Shown piece after piece: positions 19,121 to 29,142 of a stretch of DNA of 64,000 nucleotides. Each line of letters begins with the position of its first letter. Within the stretch, counting starts at the first letter, position 1. Below the pieces are notes generated by a model. The model did not search any database. It saw only the letters and a list, made by a program, of their open reading frames with translations, and was not told the DNA's origin. A program made the position numbers and the translations under genes. The stretch is from Chloroflexota bacterium (lineage in GTDB: Bacteria; Chloroflexota; Anaerolineae; Anaerolineales; Villigracilaceae), in assembly GCA_016223135.1 (NCBI GenBank), contig JACRPQ010000017.1, positions 102,168-166,167 on the forward strand, in the 5' to 3' direction.

Positions 19121-19158
19121 GGGTCCTCAATGCCCGATTATAGCAGAGGCAGGCGGTT

Positions 19159-20472
19159 TTACCTTTTTCCTCCAATGCCTCCGGGCGGCATGAAGACGTC
19201 GCCGCTGAGTTTGAAGCCAGCCGCCTCCAACCGCGGAGTGAAGATGGGACGGATGCCGGTGGCTTTCAATTCGCCCAACACTTTGCCGTCGGCGGTGGTG
19301 CCGGTTTGTTCGAATTTAAAGATGTCGGTCAGCACCACGATTTCACCTTCCATGCCCGCCACCTCGGTGATGGCAGTGACTTTGCGCGCGCCGTCTTTCA
19401 GACGCGTCTGCTGGATGATGAGGTCAATGGCAGAGGAGATTTGCTGCCGCACCACTTTGAGGGGCAGGTCCATACCTGCCATCAAGACCATGGTTTCCAT
19501 ACGGGAGATGGCGTCGCGCGGGGAGTTGGCGTGCAAGGTGGTAAGCGAGCCGTCATGACCGGTGTTCATGGCTTGGAGCATGTCCAGCGTCTCGCCGCCG
19601 CGGCACTCACCCACCACGATGCGGTCGGGGCGCATGCGCAGGGCGTTGCGGACGAGGTCGCGGATGGTGACCGCGCCTTTGCCGTCTATGTTTGGCGCTT
19701 TTGTTTCCAGGCGGAGGACATGTTCCTGCTGAAGCTGCAGTTCCGCCGCGTCTTCGATGGTGATGATGCGTTCGTTTTCAGGGATGAAACTGGAGAGGAC
19801 GTTGAGAAGCGTCGTTTTGCCTGAGCCGGTGCCGCCCGAAACGACGATGTTGAGGTGGGCATGCACACAAGCACGCAGGAACTCCGCCATGTTTTTGGTG
19901 AGCGAGCCGAATTCAATCAACTTTTCGATGGAGAGTTTATCCTTTTTGAATTTGCGGATGGTGATGCAGGGACCGTCAATGGCGACGGGACGGATCACAG
20001 CGTTGACGCGGGAACCGTCGGGCAGACGCGCGTCCACGGTGGGACTGTCGGCGTCCACGCGGCGACCGAGGGGCAGGATGATGCGGTCAATGATGCGCAT
20101 GACATGGTCGTCATCGTCGAAGGTGACGCCGCTCTTCGTCAACTTGCCGTTCTTTTCGATAAAGACCTTCTTGGGTCCGTTGACCATGATTTCGCTGACT
20201 TCGGGGTCATCGAGCAGGGGCTGAATGGGACCAAAGCCGGTGAACTCGTCCACGATTTCGTGGAAGAGATGCTTGCGCATGTCTTCGGGCAGGTTGACGC
20301 GGGTCTGGGCGTAGATTTCGGTCAACCGCTGGCGCACCAGTTCGGCACGGTCACCCAGCTGCAGAGGCTCGCCCTCCAGCGAACGGCTGACGCTTTCGAC
20401 CAGATAGCGTTTGAATTTGAGCAGGTCGGCGGATGTGAGGCGGTTTGGGTTGGAAGAGATGGGTGTCGTCAT
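19159..20472 (-). CDS. cpaF: CpaF/TadA-type secretion/pilus ATPase
   Basis: '[40 protein letters not shown]', '[44 protein letters not shown]'. Confidence 0.95.
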   Translation of the reverse strand: MTTPISSNPNRLTSADLLKFKRYLVESVSRSLEGEPLQLGDRAELVRQRLTEIYAQTRVNLPEDMRKHLFHEIVDEFTGFGPIQPLLDDPEVSEIMVNGPKKVFIEKNGKLTKSGVTFDDDDHVMRIIDRIILPLGRRVDADSPTVDARLPDGSRVNAVIRPVAIDGPCITIRKFKKDKLSIEKLIEFGSLTKNMAEFLRACVHAHLNIVVSGGTGSGKTTLLNVLSSFIPENERIITIEDAAELQLQQEHVLRLETKAPNIDGKGAVTIRDLVRNALRMRPDRIVVGECRGGETLDMLQAMNTGHDGSLTTLHANSPRDAISRMETMVLMAGMDLPLKVVRQQISSAIDLIIQQTRLKDGARKVTAITEVAGMEGEIVVLTDIFKFEQTGTTADGKVLGELKATGIRPIFTPRLEAAGFKLSGDVFMPPGGIGGKR

Positions 20473-20759
20473 TTGCTCATTCCCCCTTGCGTATCAGGCA
20501 TGACCCAAACGATCTGGTCGCGGCGGACAGCAAGGAACGGCGCATGGAACAGGGTCTGCCCATCGGGACCCTGCACCTGCACATCGGTAAGCGCCAGAAA
20601 TTTTTCATCCTGGTCGAGTTCGTCTTTGACACGCTGGTCGCGGCGCACGTGCATGTGTCCGCGCATGAGATGGGTGGTGGTCTGAAGAGTTACGAAGACA
20701 GGTACCTTCGTAACAATGTCGGTAAAGATTTTTCCCTTTTCGTCGTATTCGATTGTCAT
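20469..20759 (-). CDS. Small conserved hypothetical protein, 4-bp overlap with cpaF
   Basis: 96-aa ORF 'MTIEYDEKGKIFTDIVTKVPVFVTLQTTTHLMRGHMHVRRDQRVKDELDQ...' translationally coupled to cpaF. Confidence 0.7.
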   Translation of the reverse strand: MTIEYDEKGKIFTDIVTKVPVFVTLQTTTHLMRGHMHVRRDQRVKDELDQDEKFLALTDVQVQGPDGQTLFHAPFLAVRRDQIVWVMPDTQGGMSK

Positions 20760-20783
20760 GGCAACCTCTTGTTATCCTGAGAC

Positions 20784-20934
20784 GTAACTATTCAGGCATC
20801 TCTGGAATCGAGACCCTAAAGGTTTTCTGTGCAATCCAGCGCGCATTTCAAACAGGATTTCTCTGCAAAAGGTCAGCTCAATTTGCCGGGAAAACCTTTA
20901 GGGTCTGCCTTTGCAAGGATGGCTGAATAGTTAC
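20784..20934. mobile_element. MITE-like non-coding element, 151 bp, nested perfect inverted repeats
   Basis: Outer GTAACTATTCAG (20784-20795)/CTGAATAGTTAC (20923-20934); inner AGACCCTAAAGGTTTTC (20811-20827)/GAAAACCTTTAGGGTCT (20890-20906). Confidence 0.6.
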
Positions 20935-21057
20935 TCTGAGAGAATACACCGCACCGTCCGGCAAGGAAGCGGTTCAAACAGAAGCGGTGTTGTTTCCTGG
21001 GGGTGTACTGGATAACTGAAGTGTAGCCGAATTAAGTGGCAAATTGCTTTGCATTTT

Positions 21058-21151
21058 AATTAACTCACCTTACGCAGTTCCTTCGTAGGGCGACATTTAT
21101 GTCGCCCGAAAACGCGAGATAAATCTCGCGCTACCGCGTAACATCAGTAAT
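21058..21151. repeat. Dispersed palindromic repeat family A, copy 2 (core 21113-21130)
   Basis: TTAACTCACCTTACGCAGTTCCTTCGTAGGGCGACATTTATGTCGCCCGAAAACGCGAGATAAATCTCGCGCTACCGCGTAACATCAG. Confidence 0.88.
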
Positions 21152-21256
21152 TAACTCACCTTACGCAGTTTTTTCGCAGCGCGACACATCGTCTCCGAAG
21201 AGGGGCATGTCGCCCGAAAACGCGAGATAAATCTCGCGCTACTGCGTAACATCAAT
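21152..21256. repeat. Dispersed palindromic repeat family A, copy 3 (core 21221-21238), tandem to copy 2
   Basis: Direct read; begins again TTAACTCACCTTACGCAGTT. Confidence 0.88.
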
Positions 21257-22439
21257 TAAGCCCGGCGCGGGCGCGTAATTGGCGGGCAAGTTTGACCATC
21301 TCTTCGGCGGTGGTTTTGAAGACGATGGCAGCAGTGTCTTTAGGATACTTGGTAATGATGGGCTGGTTGAGGTTGTTTGCCAGCGTAAAATTACTGCCCA
21401 TATAGGGCAGGGTGGTCTTGATGGGAAAGCCGATGATTTGCTCCGCCTCGGCTTTGGTCAAGCCTTCCAGCCCCACGGCGCGGTTCAGGATGCCATATAC
21501 GTTTGGCGCGTCTATGCCTTGTTCGCTCAAATATTCCCATACGGTTTTGGTCAGGCGCACGGTGCTGAGGTCGGTGGCGACGATGAGAGGGATGAGGTCG
21601 GCTTGTTGGATGAGGGGCAGGCTGATGCGCGAGAGAGAACGTCCGAGGTCGAGGATGACGAAGTCGAAGGAGGCGCGGAGGATGTCCACAATGGGACCGA
21701 TGCGTTCGACTCGCAAATTTCCCGCCTGGTGAGGGTCGTAGGAACCCGCCAGCAGGTGGAACTTCCACAACTCAGGCTGGGGCAGGTTTTTGATCAAGTA
21801 GTCTCCGCTCAGCTCGCGGGCAGACAGGTTCGCCACGGCGACAATGTTTTGTTCCCCTTCATAGCCCACAATTTGCGCAATGGAGCCAATTGGCAGGACG
21901 AGGTCAACCACAACCACGCGCGCCTCGGGATGCTGTTCCTGGATGGTCATGGCGATGTTAGCGCACAGGGATGATGTGCCGGTACCGCCTTTGGCGCTCA
22001 AAAAAGTAAACAGTAAGCCTTTGCCGCGGCTGCTACCACCTTGGGGACTTTCTCCTGCGGGCGCTTCTCCGCCAAATATGCGCTCGAGCGCTTGATTCAG
22101 GCGCAAGATTGCGCCGGAGGCTTTGACAATGTACTCGTTGGCGCCGGCGTTCAGGCAGGCTTCGCGGCGGGCAGGCGAAGGGTCGCTGGCGAAGGCGATG
22201 AGGGGAGTCTTTTCGGTGCGGGCATTCTGACGCAGTTTGTGAATGAACTCCAGTTCGGAAAGGTCTGAAAAGTTGGGATCAAACAGGATGAGGTCCGGTT
22301 GGTCGCGCCAGGCGGAGATGAGAGCCTCTTTGCCCGACCCCGCTTCAAGGATGTCGAAGAGCCGCTCGCGCAATATGTTTGCAAGATAGGCGCGCGTCGC
22401 TTGATTCTCGTCCACAATCAGAACGGTTTTGCCAGACAT
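21252..22439 (-). CDS. CpaE-like protein: receiver domain plus MinD/ParA-type ATPase
   Basis: 'MSGKTVLIVDENQATRAYLANILRERLFDILEAGSGKEALI' then 'LLFTFLSAKGGTGTSSLCANIAMTI'. Confidence 0.88.
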   Translation of the reverse strand: MSGKTVLIVDENQATRAYLANILRERLFDILEAGSGKEALISAWRDQPDLILFDPNFSDLSELEFIHKLRQNARTEKTPLIAFASDPSPARREACLNAGANEYIVKASGAILRLNQALERIFGGEAPAGESPQGGSSRGKGLLFTFLSAKGGTGTSSLCANIAMTIQEQHPEARVVVVDLVLPIGSIAQIVGYEGEQNIVAVANLSARELSGDYLIKNLPQPELWKFHLLAGSYDPHQAGNLRVERIGPIVDILRASFDFVILDLGRSLSRISLPLIQQADLIPLIVATDLSTVRLTKTVWEYLSEQGIDAPNVYGILNRAVGLEGLTKAEAEQIIGFPIKTTLPYMGSNFTLANNLNQPIITKYPKDTAAIVFKTTAEEMVKLARQLRARAGLN

Positions 22440-22596
22440 GGTTTCTCCTTGAAAAAAGGCTTCTTGCAGCACAAGGCGTCGCAGCGGCGAGGCTTTGCAG
22501 CGTGAGTTGGGGACGTTGGAAAACGCCCATTACGCCTTTTATGGAAATTACGCCCTTCAAAGCAAGCAGGCGCTTTGAGGCGGTTGTATCCTTCGT

Positions 22597-23295
22597 TTAT
22601 TCCTCGATGGGCGGCATGAGGTATCCCAGCCCTGAGCGGGTCACGATATGCTCGGGTCTGTGCGCGTCGTCTTCGAGTTTTTGCCTCAAGCGGGCGATGC
22701 TCACCCACAGGATTTCCTTGTCGTTGCGGTATTCAGGACCCCAGACGCTGGTGAGCAGGTCTTCTGACGACATTACCTTGCCAACGTGATGGGCAAATTG
22801 GAGCAGCAAGCGGTATTCGGTTGCCGAGAGCGAGACGGGGACCTCGCCTTTCCAGACCTCAGCGCGGGCAAAATCTATTTTCAGGTTGCCGTGGGTAAAG
22901 AAACGAGCCTGCCCTCCCACCTCGGGAGTAGGTTGGGCGCGGCGCAAAACGGCGCGAACGCGCGCCAGCAATTCGGTGGCGGAAAACGGTTTGACAAGGT
23001 AATCGTCGGCGCCCAAGTCCAGCCCGCGCACACGATCCTGCTCGTCGCCTTTGGCGGTGAGGATGATGATGGGGGTGTTGGAAAACTCGCGGATGCGTTG
23101 TGTAGCGCCAAACCCGTCCAGTTTGGGCATCATCACATCCATGAGGACAAGGTCTATCGGCTGATTGGAAAAGACATCCACCGCCTGCACGCCGTCGGAG
23201 GCGGTGACCACTTCGTAGCCTTCGGTGCGCAGATTCGCTTCCAGCAGGCGCAGGTAGCGCGGTTCGTCATCCACAATGAGAATGCGTTTTGCCAT
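22597..23295 (-). CDS. OmpR/PhoB-type response regulator
   Basis: 'MAKRILIVDDEPRYLRLLEANLRTEGYEV', 'LVLMDVMMPKLDGF', winged-helix C-terminus. Confidence 0.95.
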   Translation of the reverse strand: MAKRILIVDDEPRYLRLLEANLRTEGYEVVTASDGVQAVDVFSNQPIDLVLMDVMMPKLDGFGATQRIREFSNTPIIILTAKGDEQDRVRGLDLGADDYLVKPFSATELLARVRAVLRRAQPTPEVGGQARFFTHGNLKIDFARAEVWKGEVPVSLSATEYRLLLQFAHHVGKVMSSEDLLTSVWGPEYRNDKEILWVSIARLRQKLEDDAHRPEHIVTRSGLGYLMPPIEE

Positions 23296-23305
23296 ACAGC
23301 CTCCT

Positions 23306-24496
23306 TCAGGTGATTGCGGTTTGGTTGACGGGCAGTTCGATGAAGAACGTGGTTCCCTGACCGGGCTTTGACTCTGCCCAAATCTTACCACGATGCGCCT
23401 CGATAATTTGTTTGCAAATGTAGAGTCCGAGGCCGGTGCCGGTGGCGTTTTCGGTGCGAAGGCGGTAGAAGCGCTCGAAAATCAACGGCAGGGATTCGGG
23501 CGGAATGCCGGGTCCGTAATCCGTAAAGGTAACGACCATGAGATGCCCCACCTGTTTCAATCCCACGATGATGGGGGAGCCGGGCGCGTACTTGATGGCA
23601 TTGTTGAACAGGTTCTCGAAGACTTGAGCGATACGCACGCCGTCTGCCTGGATGGTGGTGGAGGAGCGCAGGTCGAGGGTCACATCCAAATCTTTGTAGC
23701 GGGAGCGGACACGGGTGGAAACGTCGCGCAGGACGGCATCCAACCGCAGAGGCTGGAAGCGCAGAGGGAGCGTCTTGCTTTGCAGGCGCGCCGATTCAAG
23801 CACGTTCTCGATGAGCAGCGAGAGACGGTCGGCTTCCTCGTCAATGATGGTGAGGAATTCCTTCTGGGTTTCGGCGTCCCACGAGGTATCGTCGCGCAGC
23901 AGGCTGGTGCTGTAGCCTTTGATGAACCCCAGCGGGGTACGCAGTTCGTGTGAGATGGTGCTGACGAAATCTTCCTGCAGTTGGATTTGCTGTTTGAGTT
24001 TTCCCATCTCTTCGTTCATTTTACGCCAGGTGCGCCGTTCAAAAAGCAGCGAGAGCAGGCTGGCGCCCAACGCCGCCAGAGAGATATGCCCCGGCGCGTA
24101 GGCAGGACCTCCAAAACGGACAAAAACCAGCGCGCCGTTCACTACGCCTTCCGTATGGAGAGGCAGCCCCAGCAGGAACGGTTGATGGACGCGGTCATCA
24201 GAGGCGGAGAGGCTGGTAGGTTCTTGAAGCAGAAGTTGTTTGTTCGCCAACACCTGACTGGCGATTTCCTCGCCCCAGGCGGCGTCGGCTTCGGCGGTTT
24301 TGGCGCGTCCCACCGCTCGGGCATAGACGATTTCAAGCGCGCCGCTTTCGTTATCCTGCAGGTATGCTGCCACATTGTCGAAGACAAGTTCGTGGCGCAG
24401 CGCCGTCAGGAATCTTTCGATTACCAGACGCGTTTCATCCGCGCCGTTGATGATTTTGAGCAATTCGTTGACGTAGGAAACGGTTTGCGCGTCCAT
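23306..24496 (-). CDS. Sensor histidine kinase with N-terminal GAF-like region
   Basis: 'FVSTISHELRTPLGFIKGYSTSLLRDD', 'VFENLFNNAIKYAPG', 'FTDYGPGIP', 'ATGTGLGLYICKQIIEAHRGKIWAESKPGQGTTF'. Confidence 0.93.
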   Translation of the reverse strand: MDAQTVSYVNELLKIINGADETRLVIERFLTALRHELVFDNVAAYLQDNESGALEIVYARAVGRAKTAEADAAWGEEIASQVLANKQLLLQEPTSLSASDDRVHQPFLLGLPLHTEGVVNGALVFVRFGGPAYAPGHISLAALGASLLSLLFERRTWRKMNEEMGKLKQQIQLQEDFVSTISHELRTPLGFIKGYSTSLLRDDTSWDAETQKEFLTIIDEEADRLSLLIENVLESARLQSKTLPLRFQPLRLDAVLRDVSTRVRSRYKDLDVTLDLRSSTTIQADGVRIAQVFENLFNNAIKYAPGSPIIVGLKQVGHLMVVTFTDYGPGIPPESLPLIFERFYRLRTENATGTGLGLYICKQIIEAHRGKIWAESKPGQGTTFFIELPVNQTAIT

Positions 24497-24497
24497 G

Positions 24498-25517
24498 TTA
24501 TTTCGCCACCAGTAGAGGGAACTTGAAGGTACTGCCGCGTCCCTCCACCGAGTGCACTTCAATCATCGAGCCGTGCGCTTCGATGATTTGACGCACCAGA
24601 GAAAGCCCCAGCCCCGTGCCGCCGTAATGACGGGTTGGCGAACCGTCCAGTTGATGGAACGGTTCGAAGATTTCCTCGAGGCGGTGGGAGGGAATGCCGA
24701 TGCCGGTATCGGAGACGGAGACGATGACCAGGTTCTTGCCTTCACGGCGGACGCTGACCGTTACGCTTCCGCCCGCCGACGTGAACTTGATGCCGTTATC
24801 AATGAGCTGACTCAACACCCAGCCGATTTTCTGCGGGTCGCCCTGGACGAGAGGCACATCATCGTCAACGATGGCACGCAGAGTGATACCGCGCGTTTGC
24901 GCCTGCCCCATAAACGATTTGACCGCCAGGCTGGCGATGCGGCGGATGTCTATGTTCTCCATTTTGATGCTCAGTTCGCCGCGCGAGGCAAGCGCAACCA
25001 TGATGAGGTCTTCGATCAGTCCTTCGAGTTTGGAGGAGGACTGCTGGCTGATTTGAAGCGCATGGCGCTGCTCTTCGGTGAGCGGTCCGAGCGATTCGGA
25101 GATGAGCAGTTCGATGTAGCCTTTGATGTGGGTGAGGGGGGTGCGCAGTTCGTGGGAGATGTTGGCGATGAAGTTGGCTTTCAACTGGCTGAGCTCGGAG
25201 ACGCGCTGAAGTGCTTTTTCCAGTTCGGCGGTGCGCTCCTGCACGCGGCGTTCGAGGGTGCGGTTGGCGGCTTGCAGGGCGGAGCGCAATTGCAAAATCT
25301 GTTCGGTGACCGCCTGGTCGAGGTCGGTGCGGCTGAGAAAGCCCAAATCCACAAGCGCCTGCCCAAGCAGAACGGGAGTTCCTTTTGCGGTTTGTTCCTG
25401 TTGGTAGTCGAGAGCGGCTTTCAGGTGTTCAGGCGTGATGAGTCCTTTTTGGATGAGGTAATCCCCCATGCGCGGCACGAGCATTTCAGGCGAGAGGCGC
25501 GGCAGAGATTGCGTCAT
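24498..25517 (-). CDS. Histidine kinase with N-terminal MshEN/T2SSE_N-like domain
   Basis: 'RMGDYLIQKGLITPEHLKAALDYQQ...LLGQALVDLGFLSRTDLDQAVTEQ' then 'FIANISHELRTPLTHIKGYIELLI'. Confidence 0.85.
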   Translation of the reverse strand: MTQSLPRLSPEMLVPRMGDYLIQKGLITPEHLKAALDYQQEQTAKGTPVLLGQALVDLGFLSRTDLDQAVTEQILQLRSALQAANRTLERRVQERTAELEKALQRVSELSQLKANFIANISHELRTPLTHIKGYIELLISESLGPLTEEQRHALQISQQSSSKLEGLIEDLIMVALASRGELSIKMENIDIRRIASLAVKSFMGQAQTRGITLRAIVDDDVPLVQGDPQKIGWVLSQLIDNGIKFTSAGGSVTVSVRREGKNLVIVSVSDTGIGIPSHRLEEIFEPFHQLDGSPTRHYGGTGLGLSLVRQIIEAHGSMIEVHSVEGRGSTFKFPLLVAK

Positions 25518-27123
25518 GTCTGGTACACCCATTCTCCATTAACCATTGTAGCGGAAGAGTGCATGGCGAACAATTCATCTGCATGACAATCGAAGGGGTT
25601 CTTTTCGAGGACGATCAGGTCGGCGAGGCAGCCGGGGGCGAGCCGTCCGAGGCGGTTCTCCATATACGCCGCGTAGGCGGGAGCGAGGGTGTACGCCTCC
25701 CAGGCTTGGGCGAGGGTCAATTTTTGTTCGGGGTACCAGCCGTCGGCGGAGGGAGAACCGTCGGCGCGGCGGCGGGTGATGGCGGCGTGCAAACCCCAGA
25801 AGGGATTCGGCGATTCGACCGGCGCGTCTGAGCCAAAAGCGAGCCGCGCGCCGTTGTCCAGTTGGGTGCGCCAGGCGTAGGCGTAGCGGGAACGTTCGGC
25901 TCCCCAATAGTCGTCCGCCATTTTCATGTCGGAGATGGCATGGATGGGCTGCATGGAGGCGATGACGTTGAGTGCGCCGAGGCGGGAGAGGTCATCGGGG
26001 TGAAGCACTTGGACGTGTTCGATGCGGTGGCGCAAGGCAGGCAGGTGGTTTTCGGTTTCGTAGCGGCGGAGTTGTTCGTAGGCGTTGAGGACTTCGTGGT
26101 TGGCGCGGTCGCCGATGGCGTGGACGGTCATGCCCATGCCGAGGCTGGCGGCTTTGCGCCCGTGTTCGAAGAGTTCTTCGCTGTCCATGTTGAGGATACC
26201 GCGATTGTTTTCTTCGCCGAGATAAGGCTGAAACATGGCGGCGGTATGCGGACCGAGGGCGCCATCCATGAAGACTTTGACATTGCCGATGCGGAGCATA
26301 TCATCGCCAAAGCCGCCGCGCAGTCCAAGTTCGTGAGCATGGTCGAGCAGTTCAACAGGAAGATTTTTGAGGACGCGCAGTTTGAGTTTGCCCTGCGCGT
26401 GCAGTGTTTGCAATGCCATGAAGGCTTCGCGGCGGTCGAAGTCGTGGACGCCGGTCAGCCCCATGCGCCACAGGATGGGCTGCGCTCTTTCGATGGCTTC
26501 GGCAATCTGCTGGAGGCTGGGGGCGGGGATGACATCGCTGGCAAGCGACATGGCGGTTTCGAGCAGGATGCCGGTGGGATTGCCGTGCGCGTCGCGCTGG
26601 ATGCGCCCGTTGGGCGGGTCGGCGGTTTGGCTGGTGATGTTCGCCAGCCGCATGGCGGCGGTGTTGACCCAGCCGGCATGGAGCGATTTGGCGGTGAGGT
26701 AAACGGGGTTGTTCGGGGCGATGGCATCGAGGTGAGAGGCGTGGGGCACCCCCTCACCCGCAGCCCCTCTCCCGGCGGGAGAGGAGAGCCAAGTGTTCTG
26801 GTTCCAGCCGTGACCGAGGATCCATTCGCCGGGTTTGGCTTGTTTTACGCGCTCCGCCACACGGCGCAGGCATTCTTCCAGCGTGTCGGTTTCGCAGTCC
26901 ACTTTTTGCAGGCTGAGGGCGTAGTGCTGCAAGTGGATGTGCGCGTCGGTAAGTCCGGGAAAAATGAAACGCCCGCCCATGTTTTCCGGCTCGGCGCGGG
27001 TGAAGCGGTTGAACAGTTCGTCTGTGCCGCCGACGGCGATGATGCGGTCACGGTCAATGACGATGGCGGAGGCGGCTGGCTGTGCCGGGTTTTGGGTGTA
27101 GATGCGGGCGTTGTGGAGGAGTC

Positions 27124-27127
<4 letters not shown>
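25514..27127 (-). CDS. YtcJ-like metal-dependent amidohydrolase
   Basis: 'FIFPGLTDAHIHLQHYALSLQKVDCET', 'VHAIGDRANHEVLNAYEQL', 'LAFGSDAPVESPNPF'. Confidence 0.9.
26742..26787. repeat. Dispersed palindrome family B (CCTCTCCC...GGGAGAGG), in-frame inside amidohydrolase CDS
   Basis: CCCCCTCACCCGCAGCCCCTCTCCCGGCGGGAGAGGAG; arms 26766-26773/26777-26784; encodes SSPAGRGAAGEGV. Confidence 0.75.
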
Positions 27128-27972
<845 letters not shown>

Positions 27973-27996
27973 GACTACTCCTTTTCGCCTTGCGCA

Positions 27997-28083
27997 GTGC
28001 GTCGCACCATACGGGCAAATATACCCGCAAAAACAGTCCAAACGCCGCCAAGCACTTTCTTTGGCAGCGAAGGTGCGACGCAC
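27997..28083. repeat. Inverted-repeat element between parB and parA
   Basis: GTGCGTCGCACC (27997-28008) and GGTGCGACGCAC (28072-28083), perfect 12-bp inverted repeat. Confidence 0.6.
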
Positions 28084-28104
28084 CCTCTGCGTAACATCAA
28101 TGAG

Positions 28105-28200
28105 ATTAACTCACCTTACGCAATTTCTTCGTAGGGCGACTTTCATGTCGCCCGAAAACGCGAGATAAATCTCGCGCTACCGCGTAATATCAGTGATTAA
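28105..28200. repeat. Dispersed palindromic repeat family A, copy 4 (core 28159-28176)
   Basis: TTAACTCACCTTACGCAATTTCTTCGTAGGGCGACTTTCATGTCGCCCGAAAACGCGAGATAAATCTCGCGCTACCGCGTAATATCAGTGATTAA. Confidence 0.88.
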
Positions 28201-28976
28201 TTTATTTTTACTCCATCGCCTTTGAGCAGTTCCTTTGCCAGCGCTTCGTAGGCGGCGGCGCCCACAGAAGCCGGCGCGTAAGCAGAGATGGGCAGCCCGT
28301 AGGAGGGCGCTTCTGCCAGGCGGATGCTGCGCGGCACGACGCTTTTAAAGACCTGCCCCGGGAAGTGGTTGTTGACTTCCTTCACCACATCGTGGGCGAG
28401 GGTGGTGCGGGCGTCGTACATGGTCAGGATGACGCCGCGCACTTTCAGGTCCGGGAAGAGAAGCGATTGGACGCGCCCGATGGTTTGGGTAAGTTGACCA
28501 AGTCCTTCGAGGGCGAGGTATTCGCACTGCACGGGGACGAGCACGCCGTCTTTGGCGGCAACCAGCCCGTTGACGGTCAGGAGACCGAGGGAGGGCGGGC
28601 AGTCAATGAGGATGTAGTCGTATTTATGGTCGAGCGATTCGAGGGCGGTTTTGAGGCGGAATTCACGCCCGGGTTCGTCCACCAGTTCCACTTCGGCGCC
28701 TGCCAGCGCAGGGGAGGAGGGCAGGAGCGAGAGCCGCAGGCGTTCGTTGAAGAGGATGGAAGAGGACAACGCTTCGCCGTTGATGAGCGCCTCGTAGGTG
28801 CCTGCCTGCACGGTGTGTTTGTCCACGCCGAGGCTGGAGGTGGCGTTGGCTTGCGGGTCGAGGTCCACCACAAGGACGCGCTGTCCCAGTTGGGCGAGGT
28901 AGGCGGCGAGGTTGATGGCGGTGGTGGTTTTTCCCACTCCGCCTTTTTGGTTGACGAGGGTGTAGGTGCGAGTCAT
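28197..28976 (-). CDS. parA: ParA/Soj chromosome partitioning ATPase
   Basis: 'MTRTYTLVNQKGGVGKTTTAINLAAYLAQLGQRVLVVDLDPQANATSSLGV'. Confidence 0.97.
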   Translation of the reverse strand: MTRTYTLVNQKGGVGKTTTAINLAAYLAQLGQRVLVVDLDPQANATSSLGVDKHTVQAGTYEALINGEALSSSILFNERLRLSLLPSSPALAGAEVELVDEPGREFRLKTALESLDHKYDYILIDCPPSLGLLTVNGLVAAKDGVLVPVQCEYLALEGLGQLTQTIGRVQSLLFPDLKVRGVILTMYDARTTLAHDVVKEVNNHFPGQVFKSVVPRSIRLAEAPSYGLPISAYAPASVGAAAYEALAKELLKGDGVKIN

Positions 28977-28978
28977 TG

Positions 28979-29034
28979 GATTTGCGATTTACGATTTACG
29001 ATTGGCGATTTGCGATTGGCGATTTACGATTGGC
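28979..29034. repeat. GATT(T/G)(A/G)C heptad array, 8 units, immediately upstream of the parA start
   Basis: gatttgc gatttac gatttac gattggc gatttgc gattggc gatttac gattggc. Confidence 0.92.
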
Positions 29035-29142
29035 GTAAGAAAACGCCCGGTACGCTCTAATTACTTTTGAGAATCTATCACAAGCGCGAAGCTTCTGCAG
29101 CGCGACATTTATGCCGCCTTTGGTTGCGACTCGAAGGTCGCG

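Noticed and set aside
27973-28196. Canonical parS site
   Set aside because: No TGTTTCACGTGAAACA-like 16-mer found on reading; only the GTGCGTCGCACC inverted repeat, reported separately.
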